Below, piece after piece: positions 10,422 through 21,062 of a stretch of DNA of 64,000 nucleotides. How positions within the stretch are numbered: position 1 is the first letter of the stretch; each line of letters starts with the position of its first letter. The stretch spans positions 1 through 64,000 of the forward strand of contig VCJN01000365.1 in NCBI GenBank assembly GCA_006384855.1, written 5' to 3'. The notes beneath the pieces are model-generated. The model saw nothing but the letters and a program-made list of their open reading frames with translations, had not been told where the DNA came from and ran no database searches. Made by a program: the position numbers and the translations under genes. The stretch is from Tetraselmis striata (lineage: Eukaryota; Chlorophyta; Chlorodendrophyceae; Chlorodendrales; Chlorodendraceae).

Positions 10422-11176
10422 TGTCCGCGACGCTCCCCCCTCCCCCCCCCCCCCCCCCAAGGGTTCGAGCACGCACCACCGGAGCGGTCGCAGACGCAGT
10501 GGCAACCATCGACCAACGCGGAGCAGCAACAGAGCGCGCCCCCGGAGCAACCCACCCAGCCCATGCACCTTCAGCCATAGCCCCAGCGGCAACTGCCATG
10601 CCGGTAGCACAGGCGGACGACGAGGAGGAATTGGAGCTCAACTACGAGGAGAATGACATCGCCATGGAGGTGGACACCACCCAGAGCGAGGCAGCAGAGA
10701 CACACGGTCCGGCAAACATATCCCTCGATTCCCCCCAGCGCTCAACAGTGCACCGCACATTCCGGGAGGGCACACCCAATGGCACTACAGAGAGACTGTC
10801 AGAACTACACCACCTCACCACCGCAGCCACAGACATGCTCGCCCAGTCCTCTCCTGCCAACAAACCCGCAATAGCCGCCAACCTGGTCAGCCTCACAACG
10901 GAGTCCCACCAGCTGAGCAAACCACAACGCATCTCCATCCAGCTGGAACGTCAACCCAGCCAGCCCACCCCAGCAGGCAAGGGCAAGGCAGCCGCATTCG
11001 CCAAGCACAAGAAGAAGCCTAGGGGCCGCAGCCGCTCGGACGGCGCCACCCGCAACCGCCCGCTCGGACGGCGCCACCCGCAACCGCAGCGGGAGCAAGC
11101 CACGCCTCTCTGGCACCCGCAGCTCAGACAGCGAGTGGATAACATACGACGATGCAGCTCACATGTAAGCTATTGA
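10421..11176 (+). CDS. Low-complexity basic/acidic ORF continuing the 8449 region
   Basis: 251 open codons start in a poly-Pro segment encoded by the C tract. They then run through an acidic patch (DDEEELELNYEEND), a helical Thr/Ala segment and a Lys/Arg-rich tail (KHKKKPRGRSRS) that is duplicated at DNA level around 11028-11070. A disordered acidic-then-basic layout suits the C-terminus of a nucleic-acid-binding protein. It probably belonged to the same original gene as 8449-10421, joined before a frameshift at the C tract. No family is recognised. Confidence 0.4.
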   Translation: MSATLPPPPPPPPRVRARTTGAVADAVATIDQRGAATERAPGATHPAHAPSAIAPAATAMPVAQADDEEELELNYEENDIAMEVDTTQSEAAETHGPANISLDSPQRSTVHRTFREGTPNGTTERLSELHHLTTAATDMLAQSSPANKPAIAANLVSLTTESHQLSKPQRISIQLERQPSQPTPAGKGKAAAFAKHKKKPRGRSRSDGATRNRPLGRRHPQPQREQATPLWHPQLRQRVDNIRRCSSHVSY

Positions 11177-12178
11177 GCGAGCCACTGCAGCAACAACCAA
11201 GCCAGCTGCCTCAAGACCACCGCCCACCACTAGCCATGTGCCCGGTGCAGCTCATACACCACCCACACCCGGAGACTCAACCACACACACCGAACACACA
11301 CCGCCGATTCCCACAGCCACCACAGACAACACCTACCCAATTCCATGTCGGAGGGCACCGCAGCCCCCACCAATCATACTAGCCGGCTCAGTGGTGGATA
11401 AATACTGAGCACCACATAGCTATTCCGGTCAGGCCCCTTCCCCCATCACACCTTGGTAGCTGCAGGCGGGCACTGTGAGATTCAGATGTGACATACGAGT
11501 GACGAAGCACTACTACTAGCGACTATTATTTATCCGTGAAGACTGCTGCTGGTGGCGGCACGTCCATCCAGTTACGTGCGAGTACATCCGGCGTTATTGC
11601 CGGCGGGCGATAAATCCTTTTTGTAATCATTGCGGTAGTCGTACTAGCCCGGTGACGTGTTACATGGCACTGACGTATAAGGTACAAGGTTGTCCGTGTA
11701 GTACCGGGTAGTACGCGATATATTTGTTAAGCCGGTACCGGGTATCTAGTACGAACCCGGGCGCGATGACGAGTCGTCCTGTGGATAACTACGACTAATT
11801 GTACATGGGAGCGCAAATCGCAGCCGTACGTATTCGGTAACAGTGGGGAATTTTGTGTACATTATAGCTAGTGCTGCTGAACGGGCCTGCCAGCCGTCCG
11901 ATCAAAGATCATCAGATGGGCGGTTTCGCTGCCATGTTTTGCCAAAGAGTGCTCATGTTACATAGATATTCGCGAGGGGGAGGGCGGGAGCAGGCAGCGG
12001 TTTGCCGAAGAATGTTTGAATTACAATATTCGCGACAGCTACCGTCGGGGCATGTGGCGGGGGGCGGGGGGGGGGGGGGGGGGGGCAAGCGGGCGGGCGT
12101 GGTCCCCCCCCCGCCCCCCCCCCCGCCGCCCGCCGCTCCCGCCGGGGGAGTGAGGGAAGGGGGGTAAGGGGGCGGGGG
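11177..12178. other. Stretch without a supportable gene
   Basis: 11177-11395 is CA/CCA-rich and may be the 3' part of the region before it. 11400-11860 is more AT-balanced with many GTAC/CGGTAC phrases and stops in all frames. 12066-12085 is a G20 tract, followed by C-rich tracts at 12105-12125 with a GC-rich palindromic look. No gene or RNA is seen. Confidence 0.55.
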
Positions 12179-12235
12179 CTACTGCTTGTTCTTATTCTTG
12201 CGTGCCCGGGGGACCCTCCGCTTTGACGATCTCGC

Positions 12236-12296
12236 TGCCTCCGCCTCCGCCTCCGCCTCCACCTCCGCCTCCACCTCCGCCTCCGCCTCCGCCTCC
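12236..12296. repeat. (CCTCCG)n hexanucleotide repeat
   Basis: About ten units of CCTCCG/CCTCCA. On the minus strand it encodes alternating Glu-Ala and Glu-Val. Confidence 0.95.
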
Positions 12297-12790
12297 GACA
12301 CCGCGACCGTCAGTTTCTTACCTCGGCGCTTCTTCACTGGCCTCTTCCGCTTCTTGTCATCCGTCAGTGTCTTCACAACCCCGGGAGGCTGTGCCGTCGA
12401 CGACGCCGCCATGAGCTTCCTTACCTTGGCGTCGGGACGCCCCCTGTGCCCAGACGCCCACAACAAGCCACAATCGTTTCGCCTTTAAGCGGCTGAGGAT
12501 GCGGCCTCCTCGGCCACCACGAGTTGCGCCGCTGGCACTGTGGAAGCCTCGGCGTTGAGGTGGGCCTTACGGCGCTCCCGGACGAACCTTCGCTCGGCAC
12601 AAGTTAGCCACGAGTGGGTGCGTGCTAATGTGGAGGGTGGAGTGTTTTGTTGCGCGCCCACCTTGTCACGCGTTTCCTCATGTCTTTCTCGTCCTCCTCG
12701 ATGCCGGCGGCGCGGACACGCGAGACAACAAGGCTCGCCGCCCACTTTTGCCCGGGGGACGATGTCTGCCATGGCGCTGTGAGCGGTGAA

Positions 12791-12813
12791 GGGGGGGGGG
12801 GGGGGGGGGGGGG
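12791..12813 (+). repeat. G23 homopolymer
   Basis: Twenty-three G residues at the 5' side of the minus-strand gene 12179-12916. On that strand it would read as poly-Pro. Confidence 0.95.
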
Positions 12814-13047
12814 CGGCCGAGGTTGAGAAACTTACACCCAGTCGACGACCGCCTTCCGCAGCAGTCAACGACACATCGGAGGCGAGGAGCAGCGCGCCAC
12901 TACTATTTATATGCACGTATTGTCAAGAGCTAGTCGGTGCGGCATTGTGTCGGGGTAATTTCGCAATGTTTATTGTTGAAGCAGCACGGCGTAATGAATA
13001 CGTGGTTTCACCGAGTGAATCCGGGATAATATATGCGGTAGGGCGCG

Positions 13048-13140
13048 CGTGTACATGTGCGCGACGAATGTGCGCGGATGTGCGCACCGGTGTGCAGCAG
13101 CGGTGTGCAAGGATGTGCACGAAGATGTGCACGACATGTA
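13048..13140 (+). repeat. GTGCRN-type minisatellite
   Basis: Degenerate direct repeats of GATGTGC(G/A)C(G/A) and GGTGTGCA. Related GTGCAGCGAT and GTGCGC minisatellites occur at 20576-20695, 25554-25600 and 25756-25808. Confidence 0.75.
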
Positions 13141-13269
13141 GGGGCGGAGCGGGTGAGTGTCCGCCGCTCCACCTAGCGCCGCAAATCCCCATGCGTGGGC
13201 ACCCCCCCCCCCCCCCATTAAACCTGCCGCCATGTCAAACAATGTTAAATCCCCGAGCTCCTCGCTGAT

Positions 13270-14478
13270 AAAGATGCGACGACGAGGTTGCAAGCCTACC
13301 TCGAGCGGTGGCTACATGATGGTGGTACCTATGACCCCGTACACCTGGAGCTGTGGAGGCTTCTCGGACAAGACGCCGCGCATGCCTTGCTGAGAAGGTT
13401 CCCTAATGAGGTCCCGACGCTATACCCGGATCTGAACGCTCCCGGGCTGCTAGAGGTGGGTTTGTTGTCGCACATCGCACAAGACCTAGTTGGTTTCAAC
13501 GAAGGACGCGGCGGAGCGGAAGGGAGTACAAACGTCGTGGTTATGAGCATGGTGTTGAGCATGGTGTGTGTGCCCCTGACACCAACAGGTCATCCTGCCC
13601 CCGGAAGACCTAGACGTTGCAGACCACACGCAGGTGAAGCCGTATGACGGGGAATAGGAGGGCAAAGTCGACCCGTGGAAGCTGTGGCATTGGGCAAGGA
13701 GTGCGCTTGAGACCCGGGTCGGCAAAAAACAGAGGCAGATGAAGAGGTGCCCCCCCCCCCGCCCCCTTCAACCTCTGACCCGTGCGTCGCTTATTCTGAG
13801 CGTGTAACTTGCAGGAAGGCCTTGTTTGCCGCCTTGCTGGAATTGCGGCGTACTTTCGTGGCTGGTGCCGAGAAGGCCGGCGAGCTAGCACCAGGGTTTT
13901 GGTCGTGGCCGGTGATCGCGTTGTTGTTCACCACGGCGGATGCCCCCGCTCAGATCACCTACATTGATGGGCAGGCTCCAAATCTGCAGGCCATCCTTGC
14001 ATGCACGTGCCACTGCCGCCCCACTGAGGTGTACCGCGGGCCAGAAGTGAGCTTCACAGATGCCGTGAAGTACATTCGGTACCCGGTGCGCCCCCCCCCC
14101 CCCCCCCCCCCACCCAGGCCGGTGGCGGGGGGCGGGGACTGAGTGCCATCCATGTGTTGAGTGACATGAAAAGGGCCACGAGCATCACTGCCTTACGGAG
14201 AGGACGCTGGCGGAGACCCTACCCAGTACACGCCGCTCCTGGCAGCCTACAACGAGGCACTCTACCCACACATCACCCCCCGCAGTGATGCTGCGGAGAA
14301 ACGCAATCACGAGTTGGCGGCGCAGTATGTGGCCCACTTTGGGGATCATGCTGTGTTGCCAAACCATTTGTACAGTGACGAGGACTACGCCAGCATCCAT
14401 GCTAGAGCGAAGGAGCTGCGGCTTGTTGTTGAGGCTGCGGCTCATGCTGCTGCCGCTGCCGCCTCCATCCCGCCGTAG
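13270..14478 (+). CDS. Unrecognised multi-exon gene, probably transposon-derived
   Basis: Four stretches read as good protein in one order. About 13270-13510 is DKDATTRLQAYLERWLHDGG...PTLYPDLNAPGLLE. About 13590-13655 is VILPPEDLDVADHTQVKPYD. About 13770-14085 is TCRKALFAALLELRRTF...ILACTCHCRPTEVYRGPE. About 14200-14478 is YTPLLAAYNEALYPHI...DYASIHARAKELR, ending in an Ala tail and TAG. Between them GT...AG boundaries are possible, and two of the gaps contain C tracts (13748-13758, 14091-14111) that could serve as polypyrimidine tracts before an AG. I recognise no family. Helical content and neighbours suggest a TE protein, but a host gene cannot be excluded. Exact splice sites and start are not fixed. 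Confidence 0.45.
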
Positions 14479-14743
14479 ACGATCGGGTCTGGCAGCACCG
14501 CCCGTGCTTGTAAATAAGCGACCATGGATCACGTCATGCTCCGGTTGTACTCCTACACTTCCTCCGCTTTGGCGGGTGTGGGGGGGGGGGGGGGTCCTGT
14601 CCTTATTACTTGCATCGGTGGACGTGCTGGATATGGAGGTCACCGGGCACATCGCGTGGTTTCGGAGCAGTTCATTCGCGCCTCCTCGTCTTGTGTGCAA
14701 TCGTCGCCCCAATCCCATGCAGGGTGAGTAGCGGGACACTGTG

Positions 14744-14767
14744 CCCCCCCCCCCCCCCCCCCCCCCC
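14744..14767 (+). repeat. C24 homopolymer
   Basis: Twenty-four C residues between the gene at 13270-14478 and the satellite array. A G tract of about 14 lies at 14580-14593. Confidence 0.95.
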
Positions 14768-14910
14768 GGTTTATGTAAACAAATATATAGCCGTGCATGC
14801 GCCGCAATCGGTACCCAATGAGCGGGGTATGTGACAGTGGTTTCGGAGCAGTGTTAGCATTCCGTGCGTGTGCACAAGCACGTACGCTAGGAATGAGGCG
14901 GGCGTTGCGG

Positions 14911-16261
14911 ATGGAGTGCATTGGCGGTGCATAGAATAGCGTGTTCCTGGGGTTTTGGCTGCATCGGAAGCCGTATTCCCACCCATCCGGTACGGAATGT
15001 CCGGTTTTCACACATTTGTGTGTGAATATAGTGTGAATATTACGCGTCTTTTACGCCGGGTGGATTGGCTTCCGGCGTCCGATGCACCCCAATTATTTGC
15101 AGCACGCTAGTCTGTGCACCGCCAGTGCACTCCGCATGCCCCGCCTCCATCCGCGTGGGAACCGGTAGTCAGTGTTGTTGTGTGCGCACATCGTGACAAC
15201 ATTACACGGTGGCAATTGCAATTATTAGCGGTGGATAATGTGAAGGCGTTTTCGAAATCGACAGAGAATGAGGCGGTGCTGGCGGAGTGCATTGGCGGTG
15301 CATAGAATAGCGTGTTGCTGGGGTTTTGGCTGCATCGGACGCCGTATTCCCACCCATCCGGTACGGAATGTCCGGTTTTCACACGTTTGTGTGTGAATAT
15401 AGTGTGAATATTACGCGTCTTTTACGCCGGGTTGATGGGCATCCGGCGTCCGATGCACCCCAATTATTTGCAGCACGCTAGTCTACGCACCCCCAACGCA
15501 CTCCGCAAGCCCCGCCTCCATCCGCGTGGGAACCGGTAGTAAGTGTTGTTGTGTGCGCACATCGTGAAAACATTACACGGTGGCAATTGCAATTATTAGC
15601 GGTGGGTAATGTGAAGGCGTTTTCGAAATCGACAGAGAATGAGGCGGTGCTGGCGGAGTGCATTGGCGGTGCATAGAATAGCGTGTTGCTGGGGTTTTGG
15701 CTGCATCGGACGCCGTATTCCCACCCATCCGGCACGGAATGTCCGGTTTTCACACGTTTGTGTGTGAATATAGTGTGAATATTACGCGTCTTTTACGCCG
15801 GGTGGATGGGCGTCCGGCGTCCGATGCACCCCAATTATTTGCAGCACGCTAGTCTACGCACCCCCAACGCACTCCGCAAGCCCCGCCTCCATCCGCGTGG
15901 GAACCGGTAGTAAGTGTTGTTGTGTGCGCACATCGTGACAACATTACACGGTGGCAATTGCAATTAGCGGTGGATAATGTGAAGGCGTTTTCGAAATCGA
16001 CGGAGAATGAGGCGGTGCTGGCGGAGTGCATTGGCGGTGCATAGAATAGCGTGTTGCTGGGGTTTTGGCTGCATCGGAAGCCGTATTCCCACCCATCCGG
16101 CACGGAATGTCCGGTTTTCACACGTTTGTGTGTGAATATAGTGTGAATATTACGCGTCTTTTACGCCGGGTGGATGGGCATCCGGCGTCCGATGCACCCC
16201 AATTATTTGCAGCACGCTAGTCTACGCACCGCCAGTGCACGTTTGGCGGTGCATAGAATAG
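14911..16261 (+). repeat. 371-bp tandem satellite, left block
   Basis: The landmark TTTTACGCCGGG recurs at 15049, 15420, 15791 and 16159, giving periods of 371, 371 and 368 bp. Units differ by single bases and one 3-bp deletion (ATT missing near 15964). A partial unit starts the array and a truncated one ends it at 16261, where a 4801-bp element is inserted. The array resumes at 21063. Each unit contains a 90-91 codon minus-strand frame that stays open through all copies, most simply because the unit length and sequence are conserved; two units have lengths not divisible by three, so it is not one long protein. Confidence 0.95.
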
Positions 16262-16298
16262 CACTCGTCGAAACGGGGTCCGCTTAACCGCGCTTAAC
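16262..16298 (+). repeat. Left TIR of the CACTA-like element
   Basis: Thirty-four of 37 bases match the reverse complement of 21026-21062; the ends begin with CACT. Confidence 0.95.
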
Positions 16299-16864
16299 GA
16301 CTACCAGGCGCGAGTAGTCGCCTGTATATATTCCGCCTAACGTTAGGCGTCACGGTACTTTAAACTTGGCGGTAAGGATGAGTACGGCAGCGGAGCCCTG
16401 CATCAAAGTACTATAGCGAGTAGCGGGTACTCGGTAGTCACGAGTGCACAAAGTACGAGACGAGTACACGAGTCACTGTACTTTACGGGAATCGCCGCCC
16501 TTCATATCTGCTATTAGGCGCGCGCCTCCTCACGAGTACGCGCGGAAGATACCCGCGTGATGACGATGGATGATGACGAGCAGGCGGGGCAGTAGGGTAC
16601 TGGTCGATACACAACAAAGGCTGCAAAAATGCAGTACACGGTAGTCACGGTTGGTTTTGTGATTTAATAAAGGTGAGGTGCCAGGCTGGATCAGCGGCCA
16701 ATGAGCGTCGAGCTTCGGGGTGTGGTTAAGCGGACATGGGCGCGCCTACTCCTGACTGGCAAATTTAACGTCAAGGCACCGGATATTTTCGGATTTATGG
16801 CGGAGGGGTCGGAAACTGCATAAAGTATTAGGGAAATACTAGAAATTTAATTACAATGGGTCTA

Positions 16865-17784
16865 CTACCGCCCCCGGCCCGTGCCCGCCCCCCCTGGCCT
16901 GCGGCCGGCTGGCTCCGCGGCCGCCGGCCTCTTCCTGGCGCCGGCACGTGGTGTTATGCCCGCTGTCGGCTCGGGTGCTGACTGCCCCTTGTTGCCCGCA
17001 GATACTTCTGCGGGCATGCTATTCATGGCAGCTGCTGCCATCTGCTGCGCCCCGTGGCTAGGGAGCTTGTTTGACGGGGCTGGCATGATGCCGCCGCGCG
17101 CTCCCGTTGCGCTTGCTTCTTCTGGCGTCCAGCCTGCATCCTCGCAGTAGCGTCCTGAAGCGCCGGGGATCTAGCCGCACGGGGAACATGAGCTCGTCGA
17201 GCGAGCGGGGGAGGGGGGCTGTAGCCGGTAGACAGGTCTTGCACCGGAGCGCCGTTCTGGTCGATTCCGGACTGCGGTAATGATGGAAGAAAAAAACACT
17301 AAGTCGCCGACACTCGCTCGGGCAGCGACAACATCAGCAGCTAGCTACACGATGAGCAGGTAAACCGGCCGGCAAGCGCACCTTTGCACTAGGGATGCAA
17401 AGAACCCTTGCTGCATGCGTCGGCTTCATCGATTTACGCAAGGCAGCTTGCTTCTCCTCCACGGTCAATTAGGGTGGGCAGACGGGCCGTTCATCTTGAC
17501 CAGTCAAAAACGCTCGACGTGACATCGGCGCTGACTGTCGTGAGGTAGTAGCGCAGGGGCGGGCCGCGCGGGACAGGCGGGGGCTCGCGTGCTCCTCTCG
17601 GCAGCATGATATCTTCCCACGACGCGTCATCCGTCCCGGCAGCGGCATGGAAGGTGCTGACGGAGGCCATGGTGGCACGGGGGGCAAGCAAGGCGATATG
17701 CTCTTCATGCGAAGCGGTCCGCATAAATAGGCGAAGAGGAAGTGCCGAAGAGTGAAAGTGCGCGCGCGGCTGGTGGCTCATCAC
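16865..17784 (-). CDS. Unrecognised minus-strand coding region inside the CACTA-like element
   Basis: The clearest part is 17784-17491, 97 codons starting MMSHQPRAHF, with HEEHIALLAPRATMASVSTF and ending VFDWSR before a stop. Downstream on the same strand, 17244-17023 and 17086-16865 give Ala/Pro/Gln/Arg-rich frames that look like a disordered tail. The parts may be exons of one gene or separate. No domain is recognised. It is carried by the transposon, so it is probably an accessory or regulatory TE protein, but that is inference from position only. Confidence 0.35.
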
Positions 17785-18705
17785 GTACTTTATATCATTG
17801 CATCAGTCTCGAGTAGTAATGGTACCTCGGTACCCGGGGCGTCACAGTAACATTATCAATGACACTACGATGCATCTGCTGTTGTATGTAACGCACAACG
17901 CGTTTCACACTAATCTTATTGCTGAACAGATTATATGCATATCAACATACATACCACAAATGACATTAAATTTACAAAAGTACATATGTGTATAACGGCA
18001 AAGACAATTGCAAACTTTTGTGTCAACATCGGTTGACAATACTTGCTCGCGACGATACTGCAGTACACCGCGGCATCCATGCGTAACATTGACCCATGTT
18101 GTCAGTATCAAAAAAATATGTTGTGAGTGTGTCAGGAAAATTAGTGAAGCAGGCATGTGCAAGCATAATGCAGATTGGCCATGTTTCGTAAGATAGTATT
18201 GCTTAACATTACATTTGGAAACCCCAGACCCAACCGACGCCTATATGTATCATGCGCCTGCCATACTACGCAACTGCTCCCGCAACATATGGATATGCTC
18301 AATTCACACACGCCACGGTTGCTGCGTATATGCTACTACTGCATGGCATCAACACCGCCATCATCCTCATCGAGGGCGGCGATGTCGTAGGCATGGGAGT
18401 GCTTCAAGTAGGAGCACCACCCGTGCCGGGCTGCACTATCAGCATCAGCGCAAAGTGCAGGAAAGCAACAACAACATGTAAGATGCTTCAGCAATAATAT
18501 ATAACACAGGTGGCCCATCACCTGATCATCTGCCTCGGCACAGCGTCACCGGCGGCCCTTTGCCGCCGCCCCCTGCCAGCAGTGCTGATGGCCTCTGTCC
18601 ATGTATATGTGACAAGTCTGCCATGCACAATCCTGGGCGGGAAGACAAAGTCCTGCTGGAAGACAGTGTTGATCGGGCCCTCCCACAGTCCAGTGCTCAT
18701 AGGCG

Positions 18706-19212
18706 TTGATAGCACGCATCTCCAACTGCAAACACAACGGGAGGCGAAGTCATCGCGCTGTTTTTGAGGTGGCGCTCAGCGACAACGAAATAAGTTACCT
18801 TGACCTACAAGCTACGGGCAGCTACGGAGGTATTCTTCGCAGCCTTCATGAACATCGCGGCAGCAAAGGACATCACTCCGTGCATGAAGTTGCATGACGG
18901 CAATTTCCCGATGGATAGAACTGCATGGCAACCTTGACGCACTGAGTGCTCAGTGCATGGAGCACTGCAAACATGGAGATCAAGGAGGGCTTCCGCAACG
19001 GCAGCAACCAACAGCCCCAGCACCTGCTCAAGTCCGGCAAGGTGATGCTCTCCAGGACTGGCCAAGTCACGACGCGCAGCACCTTGATCGCGCACCACCG
19101 TGACATGCATGGACCAGCCCATCGTGCACAGCCCCACCTGCCCAAGGCAAAGGCGTGTGCCGTGAAGGCAGAGATGGCAGAGAAAGCGGCGACGAAGCGA
19201 AGGAAGATGTGA
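18706..19212 (+). CDS. Coding-like region ending in a Lys-rich C-terminus, inside the CACTA-like element
   Basis: From about 18790 one frame reads TYKLRAATEVFFAAFMNIAA and then CMKLHDGNFPMDRTAWQ before a stop. Another frame (18946-19212) gives EIKEGFRNGSNQQPQHLLKS followed by a Lys/Ala-rich tail ending KAATKRRKM. The two could be joined across a short intron around 18945-18970. The basic tail suggests DNA binding. I do not recognise the family. Minus-strand frames over the same bases are probably shadows. Confidence 0.35.
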
Positions 19213-19227
19213 ATGCATTAATTACAT

Positions 19228-20203
19228 CTAGTGAGCGTGTCCCTTCCCCTTCTCGCCCTTACTGGATTTGCCATAGACAGCCATGTCACATGAGCGGCAG
19301 GTGCTCGGCTCACCGCTGCCCTCAGCCCCCCTCACCGATGTTGAACGCCTCGCCTCCCGCCTCCATCGTTGCTTCGCGCCCCGCCCTCCTCTGCATGAAG
19401 TACTTCTTTTCATATGGCCCGCACTTTACCGCATCCCAGCTGTCAATGCTGTCGTAGCTTTCAGAACTGCGCCGATGTGCGGGGCGCTGAATAGTCGCCT
19501 TCGCTGGTGTTGTCTGAGATACCCGCTCACTCTCGCTCCATGCGCTCCTGCCACTCCGTAGCGCGCAGCTTCCGAGCGCGCTCACCCAACTCACGCGCAC
19601 GCTCTGAGCGCACAGTTCGGAGCGCCTACTGTTCCAGCTTGTCTGCCTCGCTCTTGCCCGGCAGCGCCTCCCACCGGAATACATAGCCACCCGTCTCTAT
19701 GGGAAGCGGTGGCGGGATTGGTGCGCTGAATCCTAGCCCATCACATCGCGCAGAGCATCGCTATCGTCCATCGGGTGCATAAAATGCGCCTCGCACAGCG
19801 CATGCAGCTCGCGCATTGCGTATACTTTGGGATCATCGAAGGCAGTGAGGAAGGGCCATGCCTTTGGATCACTTGGGCCCACTGAGTAGCCAGTTGGCAG
19901 CTCCATGTGGTGGCCGTGGCCGTTCATGCGGTCGTACATCGCCTCGGTCACCGCCGAGACCAACGCCTCCTCGCGTACCACTGGTAGGCCGTCTACTGTG
20001 GTGGACTTGCCACACTTCCGGCAGAATTCGGAGGCGGCGGGCTGGTGGCCGAAACGGCCAGAACGCACCGAGCGCAGTTCTCGCGTCGCGCCATATCGTT
20101 GGGGCGCTGCGTCGGCGCGAAGGGTTTTCAGCCTCCAACCCGCTGTAGCATCAACGGACGATGCGAGAGAACAACGGAGGAACTCAAAAATCCGCCACGG
20201 CAA
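19228..20203 (-). CDS. Minus-strand gene with a CxxC motif inside the CACTA-like element
   Basis: The 5' part (20203-19733) starts MPWRIFEFLRCSLASSVDAT, contains FCRKCGKSTTVDGLP and ends ...MHPMDDSDALRDVMG. Farther on, 19700-19560 reads RWEALPGKSEADKLEQ, then a stop codon, then a helical ARELGERARKLRATEWQERM. That segment meets a GTGAGC, a possible 5' splice site, and the register changes to ...YDSIDSWDAVKCGPYEKKYF down to about 19322. The protein is charged and helical, with a single CxxC. It may be an element-encoded DNA-binding protein. One nonsense codon shows that this copy is probably inactive. Confidence 0.4.
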
Positions 20204-20575
20204 CGACCTCAGCTTCCCCTCCCTCTAGCGATATCGGGTGCGTGTCGGGTGGGATCGGTGCCGAGATGTCTCCGATTATGTTTGGCGTGGGTGGGCTGCA
20301 GTGAGTGAGTGGGGCAAAAAGGGCGGCGTCCGTACCTGATGCGGCCGAATGCACAGCCGCTGTTGACCACTGTGGGCACCACCTGCCCGACTACCGCCAG
20401 TAATGTGTACCCATGGGATAAGGTTTGCGCTCCGGGGGGCGTGATGCGCAGTGGCCGCGCGCACTGGGGGCAAGCGCGCTATGTGCAGCTCGGGGTGGGT
20501 GAGGAAGTTTGCTGTGTGATGGACGCGGTGCGCGCGGCCCGCATAAAGGATTCTATTATAGTACAGCAGTACTAG

Positions 20576-20695
20576 CGCAGTGTGCAGTGTGCGACAGTGT
20601 GCGCCGCTGTGCGCAGTGTGCAGTGTGCGACAGTGTGCGCCGCAGTGCGCAGTGTGCAGCAGTGTGCAGTGTGCGACAGCAGTGCATAACTAGTT
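20576..20695 (+). repeat. GTGCGC/GTGCAG minisatellite
   Basis: Tandem CAGTGTGCAGTGTGCGACAG-type units of about 44 bp with shorter internal repeats, near the right end of the CACTA-like element. Confidence 0.9.
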
Positions 20696-20710
20696 CATGC
20701 ACGATATCCC

Positions 20711-20831
20711 GGTACTGGTGTGAATTACAAAAAGGGCAGTTCCCCAGAATTAGAAAATCAACACAGCAAGCCGCCCAAAAGCGGCCTGGTACTGGTAATG
20801 GTACTGGTGTGAATTACAAAAAGGGCAGTTC
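20711..20831 (+). repeat. Dispersed repeat 'GAATTACAAAAAGGGCAGTT', two partial copies
   Basis: A phrase running from GGTGTGAATTACAAAAAGGG through AGCCGCC(C/T)AAAAGCGGCC appears here, twice at 57966-58250, and inverted at 56301-56384. The end AGCCGCCnAAAAGCGGC is itself an inverted repeat able to form a stem-loop. The second copy here is truncated. Confidence 0.9.
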
Positions 20832-21025
20832 CGGTACTGGTACGCCGTCATATCACGTACCATTTGCGTACGGGTACTGCCATGGCAGTCATGGCGGCGC
20901 GGGTACTCGCGACCACCGCCGAGATAAGCTGACTGAAAGAGGATAAAGGCGCGGTAAGGCGCGGGGTGATACGGAGTACAGTAATCGTACAGTAAAATTG
21001 AGTACGGATACAGTACAAGTACCGT

Positions 21026-21062
21026 GTTAGGCGCGGTTAGGCGAACCCCGTTTCGACGAGTG
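21026..21062 (-). repeat. Right TIR of the CACTA-like element
   Basis: Ends ...CGTTTCGACGAGTG, the inverted partner of 16262-16298. Confidence 0.95.

Larger units (their letters stand above)
12179..12916 (-). pseudogene. Unrecognised basic protein with Glu-Ala repeat tail, one stop
   Basis: Read leftwards, the upstream frame (12916-12485) contains the likely start MADIVPRAKV followed by a Cys pair (PCCLACPRRR) and an Arg-rich helix. It stops at TAA near 12485. In the same register the sequence continues after the stop as CGLLWASGHRGRPDAKVRKL, a basic KKRKRPVKKRRGKK segment resembling a nuclear localisation signal, and then a Glu-Ala/Val repeat encoded by the (CCTCCG)n tract. It ends at 12179. 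A small intron or a single nonsense change would explain the break. It diverges from the gene at 13270-14478 with about 350 bp between them, so both could belong to one element. Confidence 0.4.
16262..21062. mobile_element. CACTA-like DNA transposon, 4801 bp, inserted in the satellite
   Basis: The ends are 37-bp inverted repeats (16262-16298; 21026-21062) starting CACTCGTCGAAACGGGGT, with three mismatches. The intact satellite units show the empty site GAATAGCGTGTTG. Here it is split as GAATAG / AGCGTGTTG, giving a 2-bp AG duplication (16260-16261; 21063-21064). CACT ends with a 2-3 bp duplication point to the CACTA/EnSpm superfamily; this is inference because I could not identify its DDE domain. 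The interior carries three coding-like regions (16865-17784 minus, 18706-19212 plus, 19228-20203 minus) and two minisatellites near the right end. A related left end stands alone at 39090-39125. Confidence 0.85.

Noticed and set aside
10421-10660. Intact Pro-rich cell-wall (extensin-like) protein
   Set aside because: The Pro run is made by a C homopolymer and no SPn repeat pattern or signal peptide follows.
8449-11176. LTR retrotransposon with gag and pol
   Set aside because: No protease, RT or integrase follows and no direct long repeats flank the region.
14911-16261. Series of homologous 90-residue genes
   Set aside because: The frames coincide with the 371-bp satellite period and one unit is 368 bp. 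A tandem repeat explains them; selection was not shown.
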